The notes under the pieces: model-generated
Told to the model about the DNA's origin: nothing
The model's database searches: none
The model's input: only the letters and a program-made list of their open reading frames with translations
Shown: positions 1 to 8,101 of the stretch, one piece after another
Position numbering within the stretch: position 1 is the stretch's first letter
Layout: each line of letters starts with the position of its first letter
Assembly (NCBI GenBank): GCA_002494015.1
Contig: DLAR01000003.1
Coordinates: forward strand, 1 to 38,581
DNA length: 38,581 nt
Source: Porphyromonadaceae bacterium UBA7042
GTDB lineage: Bacteria > Bacteroidota > Bacteroidia > Bacteroidales > Muribaculaceae
Direction of reading: 5' to 3'
Position numbers and translations under genes: made by a program

Positions 1-46
1 ATTTGTTTTTAAACAACCTCTAAACAAACGACACTAATCTCCAATT

Positions 47-712
47 ATGAAACAGTTCTTCATTGCAGCCGCGGCCACATGCCTTTCGATGGTATGCATG
101 GCTCAGGAATCAACCCCGGTCCAATATAACGGATGGGGAGTGCGCGTATCCGCTGACATCACTATGCCGGGAAAATGGAAGACACAGAACGGTGAAAAAG
201 TTAAGATGTACAAAAACGGATGGGGAATCGCTGCGGGAGCTGTCTACAATTGCCCCTTTGGGAAAAACTTCTACATCGAGCCGGGAGCATCGTTGTTTTA
301 CGACACATACGAGTATGACGATTTGATGCTGAGTACAGGTGACAACCCTGTCACAGCCAATCCGTCAGTCAACAAATTCGGCCTGCGGATTCCGGTCGTT
401 ATCGGATACCGGTTCGTCCTGTTGAACCGCCTCGAAATGTCGGTTTTTACCGGCCCGGAACTCAGCTATGCTTTAAGCGGCAAAATCAAGGTCAAGGACG
501 AGTGGAATCTTGGCGACGACTTCCCCACCGACCTTTTCGGCAAACACGGATACCGCAGGGCCGACTGCCGGTGGAGGGCCGGTCTCGGAATCTACCCCGA
601 CGAGCGATGGATGATTTCTGTCAGCGGGGCTTTCGGACTCGTCGACCAGTACAAAAACGACTTGTCGTTCCACGAGAATATGATTACCGTCTCCGTGGGA
701 TATGACTTCTGA
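47..712 (+). CDS. Outer membrane beta-barrel protein, PorT/OmpW-like
   Basis: The 221-residue product has a signal peptide (Lys-rich start, Ala-rich core, cleavage near MA-QE at residue 20) and then alternating hydrophobic/polar strands rich in Gly, Tyr and Phe. It ends in a terminal aromatic (VSVGYDF), the usual signature for barrel insertion by BAM. Repeated strand-like segments (WGVRVSADI, WGIAAGAVYN, FGLRIPVVIGYRF, WRAGLGIYP) fit a small 8-stranded barrel of the outer-membrane beta-barrel domain group common in Bacteroidetes. The start is the ATG directly before the signal peptide. The gene converges with the B12-operon gene at 716, leaving only 3 bases between stops, so no shared function is implied. 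The substrate or role is unknown; it may be structural or a minor porin. Confidence 0.8.
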   Translation: MKQFFIAAAATCLSMVCMAQESTPVQYNGWGVRVSADITMPGKWKTQNGEKVKMYKNGWGIAAGAVYNCPFGKNFYIEPGASLFYDTYEYDDLMLSTGDNPVTANPSVNKFGLRIPVVIGYRFVLLNRLEMSVFTGPELSYALSGKIKVKDEWNLGDDFPTDLFGKHGYRRADCRWRAGLGIYPDERWMISVSGAFGLVDQYKNDLSFHENMITVSVGYDF

Positions 713-715
713 TTG

Positions 716-1876
716 TCAGATTACAATCTTGACTGCATTGTTCCCGTCAGTCACCACATAAACGCCCCGGGTAAAGGCAGAGATGTCGATGTCGTTGCGA
801 CCCGGAATCAGCTCAAAATCTTTTACTAAAATTCCCGATGCCGAGTAGACTGACACTACGCACCGTGCATCGGCAAGCAACGACAACACCCCGTTCCCAC
901 ACGCAAGGAGGCTGAACGAGTCACTCATGGGCCTAATCTCGTCAACGGAACTCATCTCGGCTGCGGGATGAAGGTCTTGCCCACCGCTGATTTCAGTCGA
1001 GCTCTCCCCTATCCGTCCATGTTCCGCATTCACGGCCGTATAAACCTTAAAAAAGTCGGCATGGGTCAGATGGACAGCTTTTCCCTCGGCATCAACCGCC
1101 CAGTCGAGCTTGAAACCCGGATCCTCGGCATTGGGCCTGTTGTCGACATAACCCCACGGCAGAAATTTCATCACGACCTCCCCGTTATAGTTATATGCAT
1201 TATCGGCAACGCGCGTCCCCTCAAATGTCATTTCCTCAGCGTCACTCCATTCAGGCCAGTAAGCCTGACGGTGAAAACTATTTTTCAGCACATATCCCGA
1301 CGGTGCCTCGGGGTCATTGGAGGTCCAGCGTATATAGGTGTCATCGGTGATAGCCGAGTTATCAGGGTCGGGTGTCGCCACCTTGTCCTTTTCAGGCTTG
1401 TAATAGGTAATGCGGTAGTCGTGAAAAGTAGTCGCGGCATTATACTCGCTTCCGGCAAGCTCATACCACGGATCGTCGGCAATCCCGTTGCCGTTGACAT
1501 CGACACTGACCATCACTATTCCCGGCTCGCTTGACCCGCCGTCTCCCTTTCTGTCAGAGCGGATAGCGTTGCCGAATATCTTGAAGTCATACTCCCCCAC
1601 GACATTCACTACAGGGTGGTCAAAGGCAAAAATGACATATCCGCCGAATGACCCGAGAGAAATCATGCCCGGCATGGGGTCACTCGCCGTGCCGGCAATG
1701 TTCAGCTGCGCCTCGGCAAGGATGTCATCGGCACCCCACCCGTCTTCCCACCAAGGCACCTCATTGACAAACTGCCCGGGAGCCGGACAAAATTCAATAA
1801 CACGGTCGATGTAAGGATTGACCGCCGACATGCCGAGCGATGCGGCAAGAATCACAGAACAGACTAATCGTTTCAT
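716..1876 (-). CDS. Secreted surface protein of the B12 operon with T9SS-type C-terminal domain
   Basis: Third gene of the riboswitch-btuB-btuG operon; its start lies 3 bases after the btuG stop. The 386-residue product has an ordinary signal peptide (cleavage near residue 18, no lipobox Cys). The body opens with a motif seen in Bacteroidetes 'cell surface proteins' (IDRVIEFCPAPGQFVNE) and carries a Gly/Asp-rich stretch (VDVNGNGIADDPWYELAG) that could bind calcium. The last ~70 residues follow the type A sorting-domain pattern of the type IX secretion system: VYSASGILVKDFEL, then GRND-IDIS-FTRGVYVV and a terminal KIVI. This predicts export by T9SS and anchoring at the cell surface. Operon position suggests a role in capturing or handling corrinoids; Bacteroides use extra surface B12-binding proteins such as BtuH in similar places, but I cannot show homology. 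Confidence 0.78.
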   Translation of the reverse strand: MKRLVCSVILAASLGMSAVNPYIDRVIEFCPAPGQFVNEVPWWEDGWGADDILAEAQLNIAGTASDPMPGMISLGSFGGYVIFAFDHPVVNVVGEYDFKIFGNAIRSDRKGDGGSSEPGIVMVSVDVNGNGIADDPWYELAGSEYNAATTFHDYRITYYKPEKDKVATPDPDNSAITDDTYIRWTSNDPEAPSGYVLKNSFHRQAYWPEWSDAEEMTFEGTRVADNAYNYNGEVVMKFLPWGYVDNRPNAEDPGFKLDWAVDAEGKAVHLTHADFFKVYTAVNAEHGRIGESSTEISGGQDLHPAAEMSSVDEIRPMSDSFSLLACGNGVLSLLADARCVVSVYSASGILVKDFELIPGRNDIDISAFTRGVYVVTDGNNAVKIVI

Positions 1877-1879
1877 AAT

Positions 1880-3040
1880 TCAATACTCATTTACTGACTG
1901 ACCCGTAAAAACGATATGGGCCGGGATATCCCCGGTGCGCACACTCCATTTCAACACCCCGTCTCTGCCGAAACAATACAGATAACCGGGATTGACATAG
2001 TTGCGCGCATCGGCGACAAAAATTTCTTTCGTGACGGGGTTTACCGCGACTGCATAGGGTTTGTGTATCCTCGCTTCAGTACCGTCGGTGATAAAACATT
2101 CACTCGCGACCTCCCGGGTGGCTATATTGACAATCTGATAGCTGTCGGGCATCTCGGCTCCGGTCTCCCGGTTGTCAACCGCGATGACATAGAGGGAGTC
2201 TCCGTCGAGCCAGTAGTTTCCGACGTTGACATCAAGAACTTTCTCCATGCGCCTCTTGCGGGTATCATAACAATACAGCCGCGGGGGAATGTCATAGTAA
2301 TCGCCGCGCGAGCTGACCCACAGGTTTCCATACCGGTCAGCTATACAGTACTCAAGATTGATTGCGACCTGAACCGTCTCAAGCACCTTGAACGTCGACA
2401 GGTCTATCACCGTGACGGTATTCTCATAATTCGGCACCATGTATCCGCCCGAGTTGGCCACATAAATTTTGCCGTCGGCAATATCCAGCCCGTCAGGCTG
2501 AAAACCCACTATGCAGCGGTCCACGACCTGCATAGTGGCGGTATCCACCTTTGCCACGAATCCTTTCTGACGGTATTCCGGGTCTATGACCACCGGTCCG
2601 GCATAGCTCGTGACGTATGCATAACCTTTCCAGAAACGGATAAATCGGCAATTGGGAATGTCAATCTGCCCCATGCGCCGGGCGGTTGCCGCATCCATCA
2701 CCTCCACCTTGTTGGAGCAATTGATTACGGCATACATGCGCGAGCCGTAGATAGCAATATCGTTGCCCACGTCGCCCATCTCCTTAGGCACGTCGGGATT
2801 GGCACTGCCATATATATTGCGGGTATACACACCCGTTGAATAATCATAATAGTCGAGCGTCGACTTGTTGGACCCCATATTGCCCTCGTTGAGAAGATAG
2901 AATCCTGTTACAGTGTTAAACTCGGGTCTTCCCACAGGAACCTCCTCGGGGATAAAGATAATGTCATCGTTGCGGCACGAGGTGAATAATGCAGCAGCGA
3001 AAACCGTTATATATAATAATGTGTAACGGAGAGCTGTCAT
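1880..3040 (-). CDS. btuG: BtuG-like surface lipoprotein, vitamin B12-binding beta-propeller
   Basis: The 386-residue product begins with a lipoprotein signal peptide; the lipobox LFTSC puts the acylated Cys at residue 22, followed by RNDD, an acidic run like the Bacteroidetes surface-export signal. The rest is a YncE/DUF5074-type seven-bladed propeller with repeated blades (GFYLLNEGNMGSNKSTLDYYD, VGNDIAIYGSRMYAVIN, PDGLDIADGKIYVANSGG, YGNLWVSSRGDYYD, VNPVTKEIFVADARNY). The family is established knowledge: BtuG sits on BtuB and binds cobalamin very tightly in gut Bacteroides. The gene overlaps btuB by 4 bases (ATGA), so the two are probably translationally coupled, and both lie behind the cobalamin riboswitch. 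Assignment rests on family resemblance plus context; residue-level binding was not checked. Confidence 0.86.
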   Translation of the reverse strand: MTALRYTLLYITVFAAALFTSCRNDDIIFIPEEVPVGRPEFNTVTGFYLLNEGNMGSNKSTLDYYDYSTGVYTRNIYGSANPDVPKEMGDVGNDIAIYGSRMYAVINCSNKVEVMDAATARRMGQIDIPNCRFIRFWKGYAYVTSYAGPVVIDPEYRQKGFVAKVDTATMQVVDRCIVGFQPDGLDIADGKIYVANSGGYMVPNYENTVTVIDLSTFKVLETVQVAINLEYCIADRYGNLWVSSRGDYYDIPPRLYCYDTRKRRMEKVLDVNVGNYWLDGDSLYVIAVDNRETGAEMPDSYQIVNIATREVASECFITDGTEARIHKPYAVAVNPVTKEIFVADARNYVNPGYLYCFGRDGVLKWSVRTGDIPAHIVFTGQSVNEY

Positions 3041-5082
3041 ATATCAAATTTCAGTATGATTTTATAATTACGGCCCGGCATCGGGTAATTCTGTATCACT
3101 TCATACTGCTGGTCCAGCAGATTGTTGACCTCGGCGGTGACGCGCAGCGACATCTTGCGCCGAAGTGTGAAACGCCACGAGGCCGAAATATCGCTTGTGT
3201 ACCACGGCTGCTCATAGTTGGCGGGGATATTGGACGAGTTATGATAACGCTCGCCGACATATATAAAACTGTAGTTCAGCTCGGCACGCCGCCAAGTCGC
3301 ATTGAGCGTGGCCGACCCGCTGTGACGGGGGATATAGGCAATCTGCCCTTTATAGGTCCCGGCCTCGTCAAGACAGTCTGAAGGGTCTGAGTAGTCCTGC
3401 GCCCGCTGGAAAGTATAGGTCAGATGCCCGTTGAGCATCAGTCCCGCGACCGGTTCCATCGCGAGGTTGGCCGTCACGTCGACACCGCGTATCTTGACGC
3501 GCCCGATGTTCATCATCATCCACCGGTATTGCCCGTTACCCTTGGGGACAGCGATTATTTTATCATCCACGATATTGTAATAGGCATCGGCACTGAGGTC
3601 GACCGAACTGAACACCGTGGCATCGAAGTCGCGGTGAAACGAACCGCCGAGATTCCATTGCGTCGCCATCTCGGGCCGCAGCGAGGCATTGCCGATGTCG
3701 GTATAATACAGGTCGTTGAACGTCGGCATCCGGAATATGCGTTTGTAATAGGCCCGGAAGGTCAGTTCACGCTGTTTCCATGGCTGCCACGACATGAAGA
3801 CGGCTGGTGTCAGCTTGTCACGGTGATACACCCGCGTCACGCCCCCCTGAGCCTCGGGACTTTTCACCCGGTCGGTGACAAATGTCCCGAGCACACTGGC
3901 ATTGACCTTGAAACCGCCACGGTGAAACGATGTCGCGAGTGCCGACAGAATGGTGTGACGCACAGGGCGCGAAAAGTTGGCAAGCTCGGCATCAAGCGTG
4001 TTCCACTGGTAATCGACCGCGAGATTGGCATGCCATCCCGGAAGAATGGTAAACTTGTTGGCGGCCGATACATATACCTCATCCTGCCGGAACTTGTTGT
4101 CAAGATACATCAGTGTAGTGTCGGGGTTGAGATAACGCATATAGTCGCGGGCATACTTGGCATTGACCTGCAAGGCATATCTTGACGAGAACGAGCGGCG
4201 GTAACGCCCTTGGGCAAAGAAATTGCGGTCCCATTGCCGCTGGGAATTTTTCCACACGTTGTTGACTATCGCGCCGGGGATTCCGCGTTCCGAGTCATAG
4301 TAATAGACGCGCGCCTGCCAGTAGCCGCGATAAATCGACCCGTACAGGCCCCCCTCGACACGCAACGCATTGATGTCGCCGTTGCGGCGGGTCGCGGTCG
4401 TGTCCCACGCCAGTGTCCCGTCACTGAACACCTTGCGGTAACGGAAACGGTAACGCCCTGTCGCATAGGTGTACTCGGCACTGAGCGTAGCGCTGACATT
4501 CTCGCTGATTTTATAATCAAGACGGGCCGAGGGGTTGGCAAGGCCGAATGAGCCGGCTCGCATAGTGACGTTGAAATTAATCCGCCTGTCGTCGTCAAAC
4601 TGCGGCCTGCGCGACTGGAGGTAGACAGTACCGGCACTCCCGTAATCCTTCGCGCTCTGGAAGATATCGCTTTTCTGCCCGTTATACATTGTAATGGCCT
4701 CGATATTGTCGAGCGAGAACTTCCCGAGGTCAATCTGGCCGTTCTGGGCGTTTCCGAGCTGGATGCCGTCATAGAATATCCCCATGTGGTTGGTCCCCAT
4801 CGAGCGCATGTCGATGGTTTTAACGCCACCCACACCGCCATAATCTTTGATTTGCACCCCCGAAAAATAACGCATGGCATCAGCTACCGACTGGCTGTTG
4901 AGTCCTTCGAGCCTGCGGCCGTCAAGAGTCTGCGACGGTATCACCTCGCTATAAGGCCGACGGGCCACTACCTTCACCGCGTCAAGGCTTATGGAATCCC
5001 CCGTCTCGACTTCCTGTGAGTACAGACGAGGTGCTGCGAGACTTGCTATTAAACAGAGTGACAGTGTATAAAAAATCTTCAC
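3037..5082 (-). CDS. btuB: TonB-dependent vitamin B12 receptor BtuB
   Basis: Outer-membrane receptor importing cobalamins with TonB energy. I chose the GTG at 5082 because it gives a clean signal peptide (KIFYTLSLCLIASLAAPRLYS) and a 681-residue protein; an upstream in-frame ATG at 5226 would add 48 residues with no export signal. After cleavage comes a TonB-box-like LDAVKVVARR, then a plug domain (NSQSVADAMRYFSGVQIKDY, GGVKTIDMRSMG, HMGIFYDGIQLGNAQNG, DNIEAITMYNG). A barrel follows to the end, closing with the TonB C-terminal signature (NNLLDQQYEVIQNYPMPGRNYKI-LKFDI). The upstream riboswitch and the overlapping btuG give specificity for B12 rather than another siderophore-like ligand. Expression should fall when cellular cobalamin is high. 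Confidence 0.93.
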   Translation of the reverse strand: MKIFYTLSLCLIASLAAPRLYSQEVETGDSISLDAVKVVARRPYSEVIPSQTLDGRRLEGLNSQSVADAMRYFSGVQIKDYGGVGGVKTIDMRSMGTNHMGIFYDGIQLGNAQNGQIDLGKFSLDNIEAITMYNGQKSDIFQSAKDYGSAGTVYLQSRRPQFDDDRRINFNVTMRAGSFGLANPSARLDYKISENVSATLSAEYTYATGRYRFRYRKVFSDGTLAWDTTATRRNGDINALRVEGGLYGSIYRGYWQARVYYYDSERGIPGAIVNNVWKNSQRQWDRNFFAQGRYRRSFSSRYALQVNAKYARDYMRYLNPDTTLMYLDNKFRQDEVYVSAANKFTILPGWHANLAVDYQWNTLDAELANFSRPVRHTILSALATSFHRGGFKVNASVLGTFVTDRVKSPEAQGGVTRVYHRDKLTPAVFMSWQPWKQRELTFRAYYKRIFRMPTFNDLYYTDIGNASLRPEMATQWNLGGSFHRDFDATVFSSVDLSADAYYNIVDDKIIAVPKGNGQYRWMMMNIGRVKIRGVDVTANLAMEPVAGLMLNGHLTYTFQRAQDYSDPSDCLDEAGTYKGQIAYIPRHSGSATLNATWRRAELNYSFIYVGERYHNSSNIPANYEQPWYTSDISASWRFTLRRKMSLRVTAEVNNLLDQQYEVIQNYPMPGRNYKIILKFDI

Positions 5083-5227
5083 TTTGCCGGATTTATTCTT
5101 TATCCACGGGAGAGCGAAGACAGCATCACCTACAAAAGTCGCTCCGATACTCATAACCGGCAACCGGCATGAAAGACCGACTGTAAGCGTTATGCCGACA
5201 ACCCTAAGTCCCGAGGGTTTCAACATC

Positions 5228-5405
5228 AGTTAACAGCGATGGCAGGCTTTCCGGCTCGACCCTGTCCCGTTTCGCCTTCCCGCCGGGCGATTACCGGCAG
5301 TGGCGGTGATGAAACGGTTTTATCGGGAACTCACGGCAGCGGCTCTGCTCGGGATTTTCACCCGATTTCCTTTTAACACGGCATTTTACACGCCGCGCAC
5401 CATTC
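5228..5405 (-). promoter_or_regulatory. Cobalamin riboswitch upstream of btuB
   Basis: Read on the minus strand, this leader contains the B12 box GAGCCGGAAAGCCTGCC (5241-5257), the upstream core GCCACTGCCGG followed by a CCCGG/CCGGG-like arm and GGGAAGGC, and further 5' the GGTGAAAATCCC segment typical of the aptamer entry. Order and spacing fit the adenosyl/methyl-cobalamin aptamer (AdoCbl class). It lies directly before the B12 uptake operon, so it should switch btuB-btuG and the third gene off when cobalamin is plentiful. Exact ends are approximate. The expression platform probably extends into the 5083-5227 leader, which has two small hairpins (AACCCT/AGGGTT and CGGCAT/ATGCCG arms). Confidence 0.93.
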
Positions 5406-5412
5406 TGCATGG

Positions 5413-5420
5413 CAAAGTTA
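5413..5420 (-). promoter_or_regulatory. Bacteroidetes -7 box for the B12 operon
   Basis: On the minus strand this reads TAACTTTG, matching the Bacteroidetes primary-sigma -7 consensus TAnnTTTG. It lies just upstream of the riboswitch 5' end, so transcription would start near 5406 and include the whole aptamer. No clear -33 TTTG is visible. Confidence 0.65.
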
Positions 5421-5455
5421 CACATTTTTCCTGAATATGCTCCCCTTTATTCTTT

Positions 5456-6439
5456 TTATTTCTGATCCAGCTGGCGGCTTGTATAGGAATGCGGGCGCAG
5501 ATACACTCTCCCCGACCGGAAGTCAAATACCGATTCGCCTGACAGAAAGTTAAAAAGATTGATATAATAGGGTTCTCCATTATCCCGCGTGTTGCTGAAA
5601 TGCACGCGCGACGAACCGATACGGTTACCTATCTGCATCAACACATCGCCGGTCCGAGCCTTGAACAAGCATCCGTTTACCTTTACAAGGTCTTCTGAAA
5701 CAGCAGTTGCACCACTTTCTGAATAAAGCTCGCGCGGCATTTTAATTTTAACCCCGTCAATACCGGTATTGACAAAAAATTGTCTCTGCACTCCGCTGAC
5801 TGTCGCCTCGATATAATAGCGCGGTCCCGCACCGAAAATATCCATTGATGACAGATGCGGCTCCATTTTGCAGAATCGCTCATAACCGTCAGGCACATCA
5901 AACCGAAATGTAATTGAAGACACCATAGGGATTTGTTCGGTTACAAAACGGCTGAGAACATCGGTCCCGATGACACTTATCTCACCGCTGCGGCCCGGCA
6001 TAAAGGCAATGTTGTCTATTGTCGCGCGTATAGACGTGTCCGGCTCGACCCACACCGATTCGGCAAGCGAGTCACAACGATAATGCACACGGGAAACCGG
6101 GAAAGAGACAAGATACATCTTGGTCGAAAAAATTACATTGTCACGGGTATCGGCTCCGATAACCGGGAAATGTATCGAATCCACCGAAAGACCCAGATTC
6201 CGCAACCGGGCGATATCTTCGGGTGAAATAAGCGATGTGGGACTACCGGTGTCTATGTGGAAATTAACATCGGGCGCAACTTCTACAACCCCGTTACAGA
6301 AAAAATATGTGGCCGACGTAATCGTGGAGTCGGAAAACGCGATTTTATCCTGTGCGGTGCTATTTAGATAGTATGTCCCGCCCATAGCCGCAAGCAATAC
6401 CGATACAACAACAATTATTATTAAAAATATACGCTTCAT
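5456..6439 (-). CDS. Membrane-anchored bilobed retropepsin-like protein (DTG/NTG)
   Basis: The 327-residue product (ATG at 6439; a longer frame from 6487 adds 16 unlikely residues) has one N-terminal membrane segment (residues 3-20), so the rest probably sits in the periplasm. Lobe one has the aspartic-protease active-site signature FHIDTGSPTSLI (Asp63-Thr-Gly-Ser) and a later flap-side motif VIGTDVLSRFV (157-166), as in retropepsin-like families. Lobe two repeats the plan (YYIEATVSGVQRQFFVNTGIDGVKIKMP), but its triad is Asn224-Thr-Gly. It may therefore be a pseudo-protease, may work with an asymmetric site, or may dimerise through lobe one. No neighbour suggests a substrate. A TAAATTTG box lies at 6485-6492, so it is probably its own transcription unit. 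Confidence 0.72.
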   Translation of the reverse strand: MKRIFLIIIVVVSVLLAAMGGTYYLNSTAQDKIAFSDSTITSATYFFCNGVVEVAPDVNFHIDTGSPTSLISPEDIARLRNLGLSVDSIHFPVIGADTRDNVIFSTKMYLVSFPVSRVHYRCDSLAESVWVEPDTSIRATIDNIAFMPGRSGEISVIGTDVLSRFVTEQIPMVSSITFRFDVPDGYERFCKMEPHLSSMDIFGAGPRYYIEATVSGVQRQFFVNTGIDGVKIKMPRELYSESGATAVSEDLVKVNGCLFKARTGDVLMQIGNRIGSSRVHFSNTRDNGEPYYINLFNFLSGESVFDFRSGRVYLRPHSYTSRQLDQK

Positions 6440-6484
6440 GATGAATTTTAGGGTGATGAAAGAGAGAGTTGATTTTTCAGAATG

Positions 6485-6492
6485 CAAATTTA
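6485..6492 (-). promoter_or_regulatory. -7 box for the retropepsin-like gene
   Basis: Minus-strand TAAATTTG matches TAnnTTTG and lies about 45 bases upstream of the chosen ATG at 6439, which supports that start over the longer frame. No clear -33 element is visible. Confidence 0.55.
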
Positions 6493-6574
6493 TATATTTT
6501 TACTCACCCTGACAGATTGCTTAACCGATTTGCCACACAGGTTACAACAGCGTGACAAAATAGTGCCGATTATG

Positions 6575-8014
6575 TCACGGATTGGATTCCGTCTTGAGAT
6601 GAAGCCAGTTCCCCCACCTGAGTCTTATCAAGAAAATCGCGCCCCTGAAACAAAGCTCAACACACATGGCCACCCACACTCCGCGCAACCCCATCGTCGG
6701 GGCGAGCAACGCCGCAAGGGTCAGGCGTACCAACCATATACTCCCGAAATTCATACACGACGGAATGAGCGTGTCGCCCGCTCCGACAAAAACGCCGTAG
6801 GAGACAATTGCAGCCGCAAACATCGGCTCGGCAAACGACTCAATGCGCAGTATGCCGGCACCCATCGACCTGATATCGGCATCAGGCGACATCAACCCTA
6901 TCATCTCGGGGGCGAATACATACATCACCAACCCCATCACCGCCATGACGGCCATACCGAGGCCGACCGAAAGATAGCCGAGCTCCCGTGTCAGCCTCTT
7001 GCGCCCTGCTCCGACACACTGTCCAATAATAGTGGTGGCGGCCTCCCCGATACCGAATCCGGGCATATAACAGAGACTCTCGGCCGTTATGGCAAAAGCA
7101 TTGGCGGCGATTGCGACCGTCCCGAGAGGCGCGACGATGACGGTCGACATTATCTGCGCCCCGCACATGATGATGCGCTCCATCCCTATCGGGCCTCCGA
7201 GCTTGAACGCGGCCCGCAGGTTGGTGCGGGTGACACGCCAGCTGCCGGGATTGCGCAATCCCAGCTCGGGGGAACGCATCCACAGGTAGAGCGTCATCAG
7301 AACCGCCGTTACGGTCTCGGCAAGAGCGGTGCCGAGCGCCGCGCCCCTGACCCCCATGTCGGCACCGGGAAACCACACGGTCATAAACCCTAAATCAACA
7401 TCGCGCGAAGGGAAAATGAGCAGGACGTTGAATATAACGTCGAGAACACACATAAGAATATTCAGCGCGCTCGGGACCTGCATGTTGCCGGTCACACGGA
7501 GCAAGCTCCCCGACAACACGCTGAGGTGCATCAGCGGCAGCGATGCTGCATAAATCAGAAAATATCCCGAGGCTCCGTCGGCTATATCGGCATTTCCACC
7601 AAGCCACCGGGGCAGAGAACCGCTGATGCCGCACCCGATTGCCCCGAGAAGGAGTCCGTAGAGCGACACGACGATAAATGCCTGACGCATTATCGAGCGC
7701 GCCGCCGTTTTGTCACCCGCACCGAGACGGTGGGCCACCTGCACCGAGAATGCCGTAGCTCCGGCGACAAGAAGTCCGCCAAACAGCCACGTCGTGGTCG
7801 ACACAAGCCCGATCGCCGCCGATGCCTCGGCTCCGAGCGACCCCACCATCGACGCGTCGATATAGAGCATGATGGTCAGCGAAATCTGAGCGAGCATGGC
7901 AGGGATGCTGAGACGCACGATAAGGTCGAGCCGCTGTCGCCACGACAGCGGTGCGCCCGAGCGTATCAGCTCCAGCAGTTGGTACTGTTTACCTTCTTTC
8001 TTCTTTTCAGCCAA
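6575..8014 (-). CDS. MATE family multidrug/metabolite exporter
   Basis: The 479-residue protein has 12 predicted membrane helices in two MatE halves. The first begins LIVRLSIPAMLAQISLTIMLYIDASMVGSLG, a classic MATE entry helix, followed by GLVSTTTWLFGGLLVAGATAFSVQVAHRLGAGD. The second half begins near AAFKLGGPIGMERIIMCGAQIM. Loop motifs such as GAGDKTAARSIMRQA and GQCVGAGRKRLTRELGY repeat between halves as expected. MATE proteins use Na+ or H+ gradients to expel cationic drugs or metabolites from the cytoplasm; the substrate here cannot be read. The only start compatible with a complete first helix is a TTG at 8014; the next in-frame ATG lies inside helix one. An 87-base gap separates it from the patB-like gene upstream on the same strand, so co-transcription is possible. 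Confidence 0.9.
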   Translation of the reverse strand: MAEKKKEGKQYQLLELIRSGAPLSWRQRLDLIVRLSIPAMLAQISLTIMLYIDASMVGSLGAEASAAIGLVSTTTWLFGGLLVAGATAFSVQVAHRLGAGDKTAARSIMRQAFIVVSLYGLLLGAIGCGISGSLPRWLGGNADIADGASGYFLIYAASLPLMHLSVLSGSLLRVTGNMQVPSALNILMCVLDVIFNVLLIFPSRDVDLGFMTVWFPGADMGVRGAALGTALAETVTAVLMTLYLWMRSPELGLRNPGSWRVTRTNLRAAFKLGGPIGMERIIMCGAQIMSTVIVAPLGTVAIAANAFAITAESLCYMPGFGIGEAATTIIGQCVGAGRKRLTRELGYLSVGLGMAVMAVMGLVMYVFAPEMIGLMSPDADIRSMGAGILRIESFAEPMFAAAIVSYGVFVGAGDTLIPSCMNFGSIWLVRLTLAALLAPTMGLRGVWVAMCVELCFRGAIFLIRLRWGNWLHLKTESNP

Positions 8015-8101
8015 TTGTATTAGAGGCTATTTTGACATTAATCTCAAAATTTAACCATGAGGCTGTTTTATATAAATGCCTTTGTCACACCCGTTTTGGA
8101 T

